Positions 17,110 through 25,759 of a DNA stretch of 64,000 nt are shown here, piece after piece. Below the pieces are notes generated by a model, which ran no database searches, had not been told where the DNA came from, and saw only the letters and a program-made list of their open reading frames with translations. How positions within the stretch are numbered: position 1 is the stretch's first letter; every line of letters starts with the position of its first letter. Where the stretch lies: contig CP054184.1 of NCBI GenBank assembly GCA_015709715.1, positions 496,001 through 560,000 on the forward strand, read 5' to 3'. The position numbers were made by a program, and so were the translations under genes. The stretch comes from Nitrospira sp. (GTDB lineage: Bacteria > Nitrospirota > Nitrospiria > Nitrospirales > Nitrospiraceae).

Positions 17110-18429
17110 TTGTCCGAGAAGCGAGACAACAACAGCACGCATGCGGTCGCCCCGGAAGCCGTCGTCCTGCAGCCGTCCAAGCTCCGGGTGGGCATGTATG
17201 TCGACTTGAACTGTGCCTGGTTCAAGCATCCCTTCCCCCGGCGCTCGTTCAAAATCAGCACGGCGCATCAAATCGCCACCATCCAAGGCATCGGCTTGGC
17301 GACGGTCCTGGTCTATCCCAGCCTGTCTACCCGGGAGGCGTTGGAGGAAGAAAAAGAGCAGGAGGCGAGTCGATCGGAGGCGTCGGCGGATCCTCTCGGC
17401 CAGCAACCGCCCGCCGCCCCCGCAACAGCTCAGCAGGACTATCAAGAAGCCGTCGAACTGACATCCGAGGCCTATCGGAGTGTGCTGGATCGCAGCGCTC
17501 AGGTCATGAGCGACCTCTGCAGCGGCTCTCCGGAAGGGTTGGCCAAGGCCGAGGGCATGATCAAGGGTCTCAGCGGCCTGATGACCCATGGCGATGCGAC
17601 CGGCGCCGTGGCCAGCGGCTTCGACCCCGTCGAGGTCGACAATGTGAACGTCCTGAATGCACTGAACATCGCAACCCTGTCGATGCTGGTAGCGAGGCAA
17701 TTCGAACTCGATGAGGAACAGGTGCGGCTGATCGGCATGGCAGGGTTGCTGCTCGATATCGGCGAACAGCGTGTCCCCCAGCACATCCTGCAGACCCGGT
17801 CGCGCCGCGCGCAGGTGGAACAGGTGAAGTATCAGCACCATCCCTATTATTCGGTGGACATGCTCCGCAAGTATCCGGGGATTCCCGAAGCCGTGTTGGA
17901 CATGGTCCGCAGCCACCACGAGCGGCTGGACGGATCCGGGTACCCCGAGAAACTCAAGGGCGACCAACTGTCCCTCCCCCTTCGCATCATCACCGCCGTC
18001 GAGCAGTACAACTCCCTCATCAACAGTCTCGACCCGCAGGATGCCCTCTCACCCGCCGAAGCCTTGGCCACCATGTACAAGATCCAGAAACACCTGTTCG
18101 CATCCGACGTCGTCATCGCCATGATCCACGCGTTAGGCGTCTATCCGCCGGGAACAGTCGTCAATCTGTCGGACGAGTCCCTGGCCCTAGTGCTCAACAT
18201 CAACTTCGAGCATCGGCTCAAACCCCTCGTGCTGGTCTACGACCAGGTCGCATCGAGCCGGCAACCGGCCACGCTGGATCTCTCCTTGGACGCACAACTC
18301 TCCATCGTTCGGGCTGTCCCGAAGGCGGAACTTCCCGCCGAGGTGGCCGACTACTTCCATGTGAAACGTTGGACGGGCTACTTCGTTCAGGCCGCCCTCC
18401 ATCCCGCCGATGAACAGGCCGCGGCCTAA
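17110..18429 (+). CDS. HD-GYP-type protein with degenerate catalytic site
   Basis: The 439-residue protein starts (TTG, with GAGAAGG upstream) with a DUF3391-like region (LRVGMYVDLNCAWFKHPFPRRSFKI) that usually precedes HD-GYP domains. The HD-GYP domain keeps HHERLDGSGYP and the following G-D, but the metal-binding HD-x-GK reads LD-x-GE and the distal Asp is replaced. HD-GYP enzymes hydrolyse cyclic-di-GMP in the cytoplasm. Loss of the first His and of the Lys suggests a non-catalytic c-di-GMP or protein-binding role. A variable Glu/Ala-rich linker lies at residues ~75-115. Confidence 0.8.
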   Translation: MSEKRDNNSTHAVAPEAVVLQPSKLRVGMYVDLNCAWFKHPFPRRSFKISTAHQIATIQGIGLATVLVYPSLSTREALEEEKEQEASRSEASADPLGQQPPAAPATAQQDYQEAVELTSEAYRSVLDRSAQVMSDLCSGSPEGLAKAEGMIKGLSGLMTHGDATGAVASGFDPVEVDNVNVLNALNIATLSMLVARQFELDEEQVRLIGMAGLLLDIGEQRVPQHILQTRSRRAQVEQVKYQHHPYYSVDMLRKYPGIPEAVLDMVRSHHERLDGSGYPEKLKGDQLSLPLRIITAVEQYNSLINSLDPQDALSPAEALATMYKIQKHLFASDVVIAMIHALGVYPPGTVVNLSDESLALVLNINFEHRLKPLVLVYDQVASSRQPATLDLSLDAQLSIVRAVPKAELPAEVADYFHVKRWTGYFVQAALHPADEQAAA

Positions 18430-18476
18430 CGCCAGACGACTGGCGGCGGTACGTTCCGGTATGGTATGTCCCTCGC

Positions 18477-20666
18477 ATGCCCCTGCCGCGCGTCCTGTTT
18501 CTCATTCCACCCTTGACGCAGCTCAATACGCCCTACCCTTCTACCGCCTACCTGACCGGCTTCTTACGCTCGCGGGGCTATGAGGCGACGCAAGCCGATC
18601 TCGGCCTCGACATGGTCCTTCGCCTCTTCAGCCCTGCAGGCTTGAGCGAGGCATTCAGACGCATCAAGCAGGCGGGGGAGACTTGGCCGGGAGAGGTTCG
18701 CCAAATGTTGGCGCTGGAGGGGGCCTATCTCACAACGATCGAACCGGTGATCGCTTTTCTCCAAGGCCGCGATCCCATGTTGGCGCCGCATCTCGGCCGG
18801 CCGGGTTTTCTACCGGAAGGGCCTCGCTTCTCGATGGACCAGCGTCCGGGACATGACCCCTTTGCCGCCTCTCCCTCCGACCAGGCCCTCCATCGAGCGA
18901 CGTTGTATCTTGAGGACCTGACCGATCTGCTGCACGGCACGGTGGCCCCCCACCTCGCACTGAACCGCTACGCCGAACAGATCATGCAGGCCACCTCGTC
19001 GTTCGATGGTCTCGAGCAGGCGTTGGCCCGGCCGCTCTCCTTGACGGACGAATTGCTGCTCCAAGGCCTCTGGGCCACCGTCGACCGCACCAAACCGGAC
19101 GTAGTCGGATTGACCGTCCCTTTCCCCGGCAATCTCTTCGGCGCCTTGCGCATCGCGCAGACCCTCAAACGCAGACGGCCCGACCTCGCCGTCCTGCTGG
19201 GCGGGGGCTACGTCAACACGGAATTGCGGCGGCTCGAAGACCCCAGGCTCTTCGATTATGTCGACTACGTCACGCTGGACGACGGCGAGCGGCCGCTCCT
19301 CTCCATCTTGGACCATGTGACAGGCACAAGACCGGAAACGAAATTGCACCGGACCTTCGTCCGCGTGAAGGGCAAAGTTGTCTTTCGAGACGGAGGCACC
19401 GAACCGGATGTGCCGATGCAGGAACTCGGCACGCCGACCTACCAAGGCCTACCGCTGTACGACTACCTATCCATTCTGGACAGCTTGAACCCCATGCACC
19501 GCCTCTGGTCGGAGGGGCATTGGAACAAGTTGACGATCGCCCACGGTTGTTATTGGAAACAATGCACGTTTTGCGATGTCGGCCTGAATTACATCGCACG
19601 GTACGAACAGACTCCGACCGAGGCGCTGGTCGAACGCATCCAGGCCCTCATCCATGAAACCGGACAACGGGGCTTCCACTTCGTCGACGAGGCCGCGCCG
19701 CCGGCTGCGCTTAAGGCATTAGCGCTCCGCCTGCTGGAAGAGGGCATCACGATTTCCTGGTGGGGCAACATTCGTTTTGAGGAGGCCTTCACCCCGGACC
19801 TGGCCCGGCTGCTTGCGGCCTCCGGCTGTATCGCCCTGACGGCCGGCTTGGAGGCGGCGTCGGATCGAATCCTGGAGCGTATGAAGAAGGGCATTACCGT
19901 GGATCAGACAGCCCGCGTGGCGGAGGCGTTTCACCGCGCGGACATCCTGGTTCACGCCTATTTGATGTATGGTTGCCCAGGGGAAACCATTGCCGACACG
20001 GTGGATTCGTTGGAGCGGGTGCGGCAGCTCTTTGCTCAGGGATTGCTGCAGTCGGGGTTCTGGCACAAGTTCACGGCCACCGCCCACAGCCCGATCGGGC
20101 TCAACCCCGCCGCCGAGGGCCTGAGGATTCTTGGTCCGACCTTTCAAGGGTTTGCCGAAAACGACTTGCGCCATGCCGACGCAGGGGCGACCTGCCCGAC
20201 GTGGCTGGGAGAAGGGTTGCGGGCGGCGCTGCTGAATTACATCGAGCAGGCTGGACTGGACATGCCGGTCCAACGTTGGTTCGCACAGCCGGTCAAACCA
20301 CCCAGGGTGCCGCGCAACTGGCTGCAGCAGGCCCTGGCCGACGCGCCTTCCTTATCCCTCACGGCTGAGCGGCGTTCGGTCTGGATCGGGGCCCCGGCGC
20401 AGCCGACCCGCGCAGGCAACAAAACCAGGGTGATCTTACCAACCCGCAGCGAAGACTATGCGGTCAGCCTCTCCCCGGCACAGGCTGAATGGTTACTTGA
20501 CCTGCTCCAGCACTCGACGCCACACCCCCACCGGAAGGGCGAAGACTATCCCCGTCTCGCAGCCCTGCGCGAAACCTTCCCCGGCAACGACTCCACCGGA
20601 TTCGACCGATTCAGCACGACCCGCGCCTGGAAGACGATTCGTAAGGCCGGTCTACTCCTCGTTTGA
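18477..20666 (+). CDS. Radical SAM protein with B12-binding-like N-terminal domain
   Basis: The 729-residue protein has an N-terminal Rossmann-like region (RVLFLIPPLTQLNTPYPSTAYL) and DVVGLTVPFPGN ... LAVLLGGGYVNTE, typical of cobalamin-binding domains in the radical SAM B12 class. The cluster motif C-x3-C-x2-C-like signature is HGCYWKQCTFCD at about residue 360, followed by the SAM-binding GFHFVDEA and ALTAGLEAASDR segments. The B12 domain lacks a clear DxHxxG, so cobalamin binding is unsure. A C-terminal ~170-residue extension has no motif. The substrate is unknown; relatives act on lipids, tRNA or peptides. Confidence 0.8.
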   Translation: MPLPRVLFLIPPLTQLNTPYPSTAYLTGFLRSRGYEATQADLGLDMVLRLFSPAGLSEAFRRIKQAGETWPGEVRQMLALEGAYLTTIEPVIAFLQGRDPMLAPHLGRPGFLPEGPRFSMDQRPGHDPFAASPSDQALHRATLYLEDLTDLLHGTVAPHLALNRYAEQIMQATSSFDGLEQALARPLSLTDELLLQGLWATVDRTKPDVVGLTVPFPGNLFGALRIAQTLKRRRPDLAVLLGGGYVNTELRRLEDPRLFDYVDYVTLDDGERPLLSILDHVTGTRPETKLHRTFVRVKGKVVFRDGGTEPDVPMQELGTPTYQGLPLYDYLSILDSLNPMHRLWSEGHWNKLTIAHGCYWKQCTFCDVGLNYIARYEQTPTEALVERIQALIHETGQRGFHFVDEAAPPAALKALALRLLEEGITISWWGNIRFEEAFTPDLARLLAASGCIALTAGLEAASDRILERMKKGITVDQTARVAEAFHRADILVHAYLMYGCPGETIADTVDSLERVRQLFAQGLLQSGFWHKFTATAHSPIGLNPAAEGLRILGPTFQGFAENDLRHADAGATCPTWLGEGLRAALLNYIEQAGLDMPVQRWFAQPVKPPRVPRNWLQQALADAPSLSLTAERRSVWIGAPAQPTRAGNKTRVILPTRSEDYAVSLSPAQAEWLLDLLQHSTPHPHRKGEDYPRLAALRETFPGNDSTGFDRFSTTRAWKTIRKAGLLLV

Positions 20667-20718
20667 CCTCGAACCCTGTCGCTTCCGTACGCACGAGGAG
20701 AGGCTCCACACACACAAA

Positions 20719-20744
20719 GGGAGCCGGCCACGAGGCCGACTCCC
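20719..20744. terminator. Bidirectional terminator-like hairpin between convergent genes
   Basis: Positions 20719-20729 and 20734-20744 form an 11-bp stem (GGGAGcCGGCC against GGCCGaCTCCC, one mismatch) with the loop ACGA. It lies between the convergent radical SAM and peroxiredoxin genes, where a shared terminator is expected. No strong T-tract follows on either strand. Confidence 0.6.
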
Positions 20745-20775
20745 CTGGTTATCGTCCTTCCCGCTTCGAGCCGAG

Positions 20776-21411
20776 TTACTTATTGGGTTGCGGGGTCAGG
20801 CGCAGATAGGGCTTCACGGTCTTGAAGCCCTTGGGAAAGAGCGTCTTGGCTTCGTCGTCGTTGACCGCCGGGGTGATGATGCAGTCCTGCCCGTCCTTCC
20901 AATTGACCGGGGTCGCCACCTTGTACTTCGCGGTCAGTTGCAGCGAGTCCACCACCCGCAGCAGTTCATCGAAATTCCTGCCGCAAGATGCCGGATAGGT
21001 CAGCATGAGCTTGACCTTCTTATCCGGGCCGATCACGAAGACCGAGCGAACCGTCATATTGTCCAGCGAATTGGGATGGATCATGTCATAGAGCGTGGCC
21101 ACCTTCTTCTCGGGATCGGCAATAATCGGGTAACTCACTGTGCAATTCTGCGTCTCGTTGATGTCCTTGGTCCACCCGCGATGGGAGTCGAGCGGGTCCA
21201 CGCTGATGGCCAGGATCTTCACGCCGCGTTTGTCGAACTCACCCTTGACCCGCGCCATGTATCCCAGTTCGGTCGTGCAGACCGGGGTGTAGTCCTTAGG
21301 ATGCGAAAAGAGGATCCCCCACGAATTACCCAACCAGTCATGGAAATTGATCGTGCCTTCGGTCGTCTCTGCCGTAAAGTTCGGAGCATCATCGCCAAGT
21401 CGTAGTCCCAT
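20776..21411 (-). CDS. 1-Cys peroxiredoxin (Prx6 type)
   Basis: The 211-residue protein carries the peroxidatic Cys in DYTPVCTTELGYMARV (the P-x3-T-x2-C block) and the C-terminal extension typical of Prx6-type enzymes (VATPVNWKDGQDCIITP). It reduces hydrogen peroxide and alkyl hydroperoxides in the cytoplasm. The Cys in the C-terminal DCIITP is also seen in other family members and may not act as a resolving Cys. It is a single-gene unit facing a terminator-like hairpin. Confidence 0.93.
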   Translation of the reverse strand: MGLRLGDDAPNFTAETTEGTINFHDWLGNSWGILFSHPKDYTPVCTTELGYMARVKGEFDKRGVKILAISVDPLDSHRGWTKDINETQNCTVSYPIIADPEKKVATLYDMIHPNSLDNMTVRSVFVIGPDKKVKLMLTYPASCGRNFDELLRVVDSLQLTAKYKVATPVNWKDGQDCIITPAVNDDEAKTLFPKGFKTVKPYLRLTPQPNK

Positions 21412-21586
21412 GATTCCCTCCTCCGCTCAGGATTGTGTAGTGCATAGAATTCTCAATGATAAAAAAGAAGCGCCTCAGACTACCGTGTCTCTGGATGGTG
21501 GCGCAAGGGGGCGTCGGACGGGGGACGAGAGAACGGCTCAAGTTTCCGCTTCCATTCCCGATAAGAGAGACAGAAAGGTGAGGCCG

Positions 21587-21955
21587 ATGGACAACAGCAA
21601 GCAGCCGCCGCCCGGACTTCGCATTCCCAATGACCCGATGTACCGCCTCCTCCGCGAAGGCTGCATCAAGGAGTTCAACGTCAAACGGGCGGCAGGCGAA
21701 CCGGTCAACTTGACCGGCTGCGACCTACGCGGACTCGATCTGCGCGGCCTTGACGCCAACGGGCTGGATTTCAGCGACGTCTATTTCCGGCAAGCCGATC
21801 TCCGAGGCATCGACTTCCGCAAAGCCCGCCTGGAAGGCGCAAGCATCAACGCGGCCAAGATTTCCGGCGCTTATTTCCCTGCGGAACTGCATCCCGGCGA
21901 AATCGAGTTGTCGTTGCTGCACGGCACCCGTCTGCGATACCGCACCAGGCCCTGA
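21587..21955 (+). CDS. Pentapeptide-repeat protein
   Basis: The 122-residue protein contains about ten pentapeptide repeats in the middle (LTGCDLRGLDLRGLDANGLDF and the following YFRQADLRGIDFRKARLEGASI), forming a short right-handed quadrilateral beta helix. The start at 21587 follows AGAAAGGTGAGG. Such proteins range from DNA-gyrase mimics to scaffold proteins; this one is short and has no clear gyrase-protection features. It converges on the DUF748 gene with an 11-bp gap. Confidence 0.8.
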   Translation: MDNSKQPPPGLRIPNDPMYRLLREGCIKEFNVKRAAGEPVNLTGCDLRGLDLRGLDANGLDFSDVYFRQADLRGIDFRKARLEGASINAAKISGAYFPAELHPGEIELSLLHGTRLRYRTRP

Positions 21956-21966
21956 GATCCGCCCGG

Positions 21967-24897
21967 TCAGCTGCCGGTGAGATTCAGATGGCTGCGTGTG
22001 GAAGCGCCGCCGTCGCCGCCCACCTCCACATCCACGAGAAAGACCCGGTCCTCCGTCAATTTTCCCTCGGTCAGCACATACTCGCGAATCGCCTTCGCGC
22101 GAGCCTGAGCCAACGCACGCAGGTCGCCCTCGTCGACCCCCATGGCGGGCCATAACTCCTGCCGGAGCTCGTCGACGGTGAGGACCCGCTCGAACACCTT
22201 ACCCTCCGGCGCCTGCTCACGTTTCGTCGGCGGCTTTCCCAGCCGTTCGGCATAGAGATCGCTCAACAGTTCGAACTCTCGCTCGGGCGACGGCGTGGAC
22301 TGCACGTTCTTGGTGCCGCCCTGGGTGAAGCGCCGCTGCACTTCCGTCTGAATTGTTTTGAGCGCCAAGGCTTCCCGATCCTGAGAGGAGTCGACGGCTC
22401 CCACGACCTCCACCCGAAGCGCCGGTCGCTCCGCGAGCGCCTTCGCAACGGCATCGAGTTTCTGCCGCTCCGACGCAGCCAGGTCCTCCGCGCCGGCGGC
22501 AAACTGAATGAATTGCAGGTCTTCACCACCACCCCCGACCAATCCTCCCAAGGCGGTAAACGGCGAGGTCGCCACCTTCGTGATCAGATTCGTCAAGGCA
22601 TTGAGCACCACCCGCCCATAGCGAAAATCCGGCTCGCTCAAATCTCCGCGCACCGGCAGGTCGATGTCGATCCGTCCACGACGATCCTTCAATAGGGCCA
22701 CCGCCAACCGCACGGGCAAATTCGTCGCGTCCGGGCTCTCCACCGGGTCGCCGAACGTGAATTGATCGATCAGGACCTTGTTCTCCCCGACCAGTTGTTG
22801 TTTCGACACATGATACTTCAGGTCCAGCGACAGCTTTCCCTTCGTGATGGGATAGCCGACATACTTGCCGGCATAGGGAGAGACCGTGGTCAAGTCCACC
22901 GCCTGAAAGAGAAAGGTGAGGTCCGTGAAGGCATCTCCGCTCAAAGGATTGATACGGCCTTGGACCTTGAGCGGGGCAATGTTGTCCACCTTCCCTGCCA
23001 GCGCCACCTCCGCCCTAGCGAGCTGTTTCGACGACAGGCCCTTGATCGTGCCGCTGAAATCTTGAATCCCGGTCATGACAGCGGGCTCGATCGATTCATC
23101 CACGAAGGTGGCGGACAACTTGGACAGGGTCACGACATCGACCTCGATCGGCGTGGGCGCGGCGCTTTGCTTCGCGGTCGGCGTAGGCTTCGCCGCCGGC
23201 TCGGCCGTTGCCGCGTCGGGTTTATCTGTCTTCATAACGTGCGATAGGTTCGAGCTGCCGTCTTTGGTCATCACGAATTGCAGCGACGGATCACGCCAGG
23301 CGATTTCACCGATCTTCACCTTGGTCGGCTCGACCTCCAGCGTCACGTTGTTCACCGCCAGCGCCGTCCATCCGAGCAACTCCGTCTGTGACAGTGGATC
23401 GGCCACGTGCAGATTGTTCACCCCTAGTTTGCCGACATAGCGCAGAAGGGGTTCCGCCTCGTGCCTGCTGCGGTACCGCACCTCTCCCTTGGACTCCACC
23501 TCCCCATCCCTCACCTCAATGTTCGCGACGCGAACCAGGTAGGGCTGAAACGGCGGAATGCCGAGATGGGCCATGGTCACGGTGAGGTCCGCACGCAGGG
23601 GATCCATCCCCACGGTCCCGCTGCTCTCGATGGTCCCCTTATCGTTGAGCCGCAATTTCGCCTCGACCGGCATCGTGCCTCGGAAGGGCACGTGCACATC
23701 GCGGATCGACAGCTGCAGGTCGTCGATCTGCAATTCCGCCGTGGTCGGCAGGCTCCGGTCTTCAAATCCGATCGCCATCTTGGCCACCTCGACCTGCCCC
23801 ACGTCCACGGTCCAGGGCGCAGCCTGTTCCACAGGCTTAGGCTCGCGGGGCGGCTCCTCGGCAATCGGAGTGAACAACGGTTTGAAATTCACCACCCCAT
23901 CCTGACCCAACCAGGCACGGATGTCGGCGCCCTCCAGGCGGACGGCCTCCAGCGCGACCTGGCGTTTAGGAAGATCCACCTCGATGCCGTCCAGGGTAAA
24001 CGAGGGCACGGTCACGACCGGAGCCGCCTCACCGACCGGCGCCAACCGAAAATCCGCCAGCGTCACCTTGCCTCCATGCAATTGCAGATTCACCGGGGCG
24101 GCGGACAGATCCAGATGGTACCGTGCGTCGACCGAAAGCACTCCGTGCTGAACCGTGAATCGAAAGCGGTCGCGGACACTCGGCCAAAAGGTGGTGAGAT
24201 CGAGATTGCCGAGCGACAGCTGCCCGGTCGACTCCAACGGATCGAGGTAAACGGTCCCTTCCCAAGCCAACGTTTCGCCCGCGCCGAATTCGGCGGAAAA
24301 GGCATAGGCATTTTCATTGCCGCGCTTCGTCGCGAAGTTGCGAACCGTGACTTCGATCGGGACCACGTCGATGGTCGCCGGCTTCGACTTGGAATCATCA
24401 CGGAATTCCAACACGCCCTGCCTGATGCTCAGGAGTCGGATTTCCACGGGCGGAATCGGCTTCTGCTCCACATCCCGAACCGGCTGCGCCGCCGCGGGAG
24501 TCGGCTGCTCCGGCGGTGGAACCAGACCAAGGAGGTTGAGTTGTCCGTCCGTCTGGACATGCGCCAACCCGAACGGAAGGGTGAGCAGGATTTCGTCGAA
24601 GAGGTAGGCAGAACGAACGAGCGAGGTCACTTCGAAATTTACGTACAACTCTTGGAACCCCAGCATGGGGGTCCCATCCGGCTCTTGAATCTCAAACTCC
24701 GACAGCGTCAGCGAGCAGGCAAAGGGATTGATCCGGATATCGCTGAGCAGGACCGGATGGCGCAGGCGCTCGGAGAGGGCGGGGATCCCGTAGGTTTTGA
24801 TCGCGTAGGGGGCAAGGAGGAATCCGACCAGCGCGTAGAGGAGAACGGCCGAGCCCAGGACGAACAGGATCGTACGATACCGAGCGAACAAGGCCAT
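21967..24897 (-). CDS. DUF748 / AsmA-like envelope protein
   Basis: The 976-residue protein has one N-terminal membrane helix (TILFVLGSAVLLYALVGFLL) and a long repetitive beta-rich periplasmic region of the AsmA/DUF748 type (for example LSDIRINPFACSLTLSEFEIQ). The C-terminal segment resembles an OmpA-like region (ALAERPALRVEVVGAVD and RAKAIREYVL). Family members are thought to bridge the inner and outer membranes for lipid transport. The ATG at 24897 is chosen; the frame stays open through the left attachment repeat, but that extension is antisense to the tRNA. The start is only 20 bp from the tRNA-derived repeat, so the element has cut the gene from its original upstream DNA. Confidence 0.85.
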   Translation of the reverse strand: MALFARYRTILFVLGSAVLLYALVGFLLAPYAIKTYGIPALSERLRHPVLLSDIRINPFACSLTLSEFEIQEPDGTPMLGFQELYVNFEVTSLVRSAYLFDEILLTLPFGLAHVQTDGQLNLLGLVPPPEQPTPAAAQPVRDVEQKPIPPVEIRLLSIRQGVLEFRDDSKSKPATIDVVPIEVTVRNFATKRGNENAYAFSAEFGAGETLAWEGTVYLDPLESTGQLSLGNLDLTTFWPSVRDRFRFTVQHGVLSVDARYHLDLSAAPVNLQLHGGKVTLADFRLAPVGEAAPVVTVPSFTLDGIEVDLPKRQVALEAVRLEGADIRAWLGQDGVVNFKPLFTPIAEEPPREPKPVEQAAPWTVDVGQVEVAKMAIGFEDRSLPTTAELQIDDLQLSIRDVHVPFRGTMPVEAKLRLNDKGTIESSGTVGMDPLRADLTVTMAHLGIPPFQPYLVRVANIEVRDGEVESKGEVRYRSRHEAEPLLRYVGKLGVNNLHVADPLSQTELLGWTALAVNNVTLEVEPTKVKIGEIAWRDPSLQFVMTKDGSSNLSHVMKTDKPDAATAEPAAKPTPTAKQSAAPTPIEVDVVTLSKLSATFVDESIEPAVMTGIQDFSGTIKGLSSKQLARAEVALAGKVDNIAPLKVQGRINPLSGDAFTDLTFLFQAVDLTTVSPYAGKYVGYPITKGKLSLDLKYHVSKQQLVGENKVLIDQFTFGDPVESPDATNLPVRLAVALLKDRRGRIDIDLPVRGDLSEPDFRYGRVVLNALTNLITKVATSPFTALGGLVGGGGEDLQFIQFAAGAEDLAASERQKLDAVAKALAERPALRVEVVGAVDSSQDREALALKTIQTEVQRRFTQGGTKNVQSTPSPEREFELLSDLYAERLGKPPTKREQAPEGKVFERVLTVDELRQELWPAMGVDEGDLRALAQARAKAIREYVLTEGKLTEDRVFLVDVEVGGDGGASTRSHLNLTGS

Positions 24898-24916
24898 AAC
24901 CAACGTCAGAACGGTG

Positions 24917-24962
24917 ATGGTGCGCCCGGCTGGAATCGAACCAGCGACCCTCAGCTTAGAAG
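24917..24962. repeat. attL: displaced 3' end of tRNA-Arg
   Basis: It is identical over 46 bp to 34470-34515. Read on the minus strand it holds the anticodon-loop 3' side, T arm, acceptor 3' strand and encoded CCA of tRNA-Arg, but no 5' half. It is the remnant left by integration. Confidence 0.95.
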
Positions 24963-25759
24963 ACCCACAGGATAGCACTGCGATTAAAAAGGACTGAGTG
25001 GCACTGATAGCCTATAACCCAGCACAGATAAAGGAAAAATAAGTTCTTTCATTGTTACGAAGTGAGATTATGTAACATTGGCAACTGGGACCAAAATTGG
25101 GAGTGAACCGGGAGTGAACCGGGAGTGAAACCGGGAGTGGATTGGATCGTTCAATCGAGCGCACAAAATCACTTTTGTGAATCGCCCACCATTGCCATCA
25201 CAACTGGTTGTAGAGTCCGTCTAGAGATCAACGAGCTCGGTCAACTAGCCAGCCATTGCTGGGCCAATAATTATGAACATTGCCGCCAATACATAAAGAA
25301 CTGTCTCGCTGGTACCAAAAACGCATCCAACCGACCGATGTGAAGATATGATTGAAATCAAGTGAAAACTATAACCGCTGGCATTCAGTCAAATCGAAAC
25401 AAGAAAAGCCGGTTTTTAGCTTGTTTGATTCAATCGACTCAGCAATCTACAACTCTGGCTAATAACGAGGTCCGATTCGAGAGACATGCGATACGATTTG
25501 CGATCGAGGTGGATGAACCGTCTATATCGTTGATGAAAGTCTGATCGTAAAATTCTGTTAATTTTCCGTGCAGCTTTGATCAGTTTCTCTTCCCGCCGTG
25601 CCATCAGCTTCCTCCATCTAAGGCGAGTTCCCGTGGCCTGCGTGGACTGTGGCGTCAAATGCTCTATATCCTCGTTATGCTACGCATGATAGGGTACTCA
25701 CTCATCAGGTGTGATATCCAAATAAAAGTCAGGCATATATCGATCCCATATAAAAACAT
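24963..25759. other. Gene-poor left end of the tRNA-Arg element
   Basis: This is AT-rich sequence with no convincing gene. It holds the GGGAGTG repeat cluster (25096-25140). A minus-strand frame at 25416-25601 would give a basic 62-residue peptide (MARREEKLIKAARKINRIL...), but it has no recognised motif or ribosome site. The region probably contains the attachment-site arm and the promoter zone for the orphan CheB gene. Confidence 0.5.
25096..25140. repeat. Four GGGAGTG repeats, candidate integrase arm sites (left)
   Basis: Four copies of GGGAGTG start at 25099, 25110, 25121 and 25133, each preceded by ACC, AACC or ATT. The last two, CCGGGAGTGAAACCGGGAGTGG (written as 25119-25140), match the pair at the right end in 21 of 22 positions. 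The 11-12 bp spacing (about one helical turn) fits cooperative protein binding. Confidence 0.7.

Noticed and set aside
24900..24978. N-terminal extension of the DUF748 frame through the att repeat.
   Set aside because: It is the antisense of tRNA sequence (RVAGSIPAG) and not homologous to the family.
25096..25140. GGGAGTG array considered as a CRISPR or origin iteron set.
   Set aside because: Spacing of 11-12 bp without spacers rules out CRISPR; the matching copies at the other end fit integrase arm sites better than iterons.
25125..25658. Short open frames in the left end of the tRNA-Arg element.
   Set aside because: No ribosome sites, no motif and random-looking composition.
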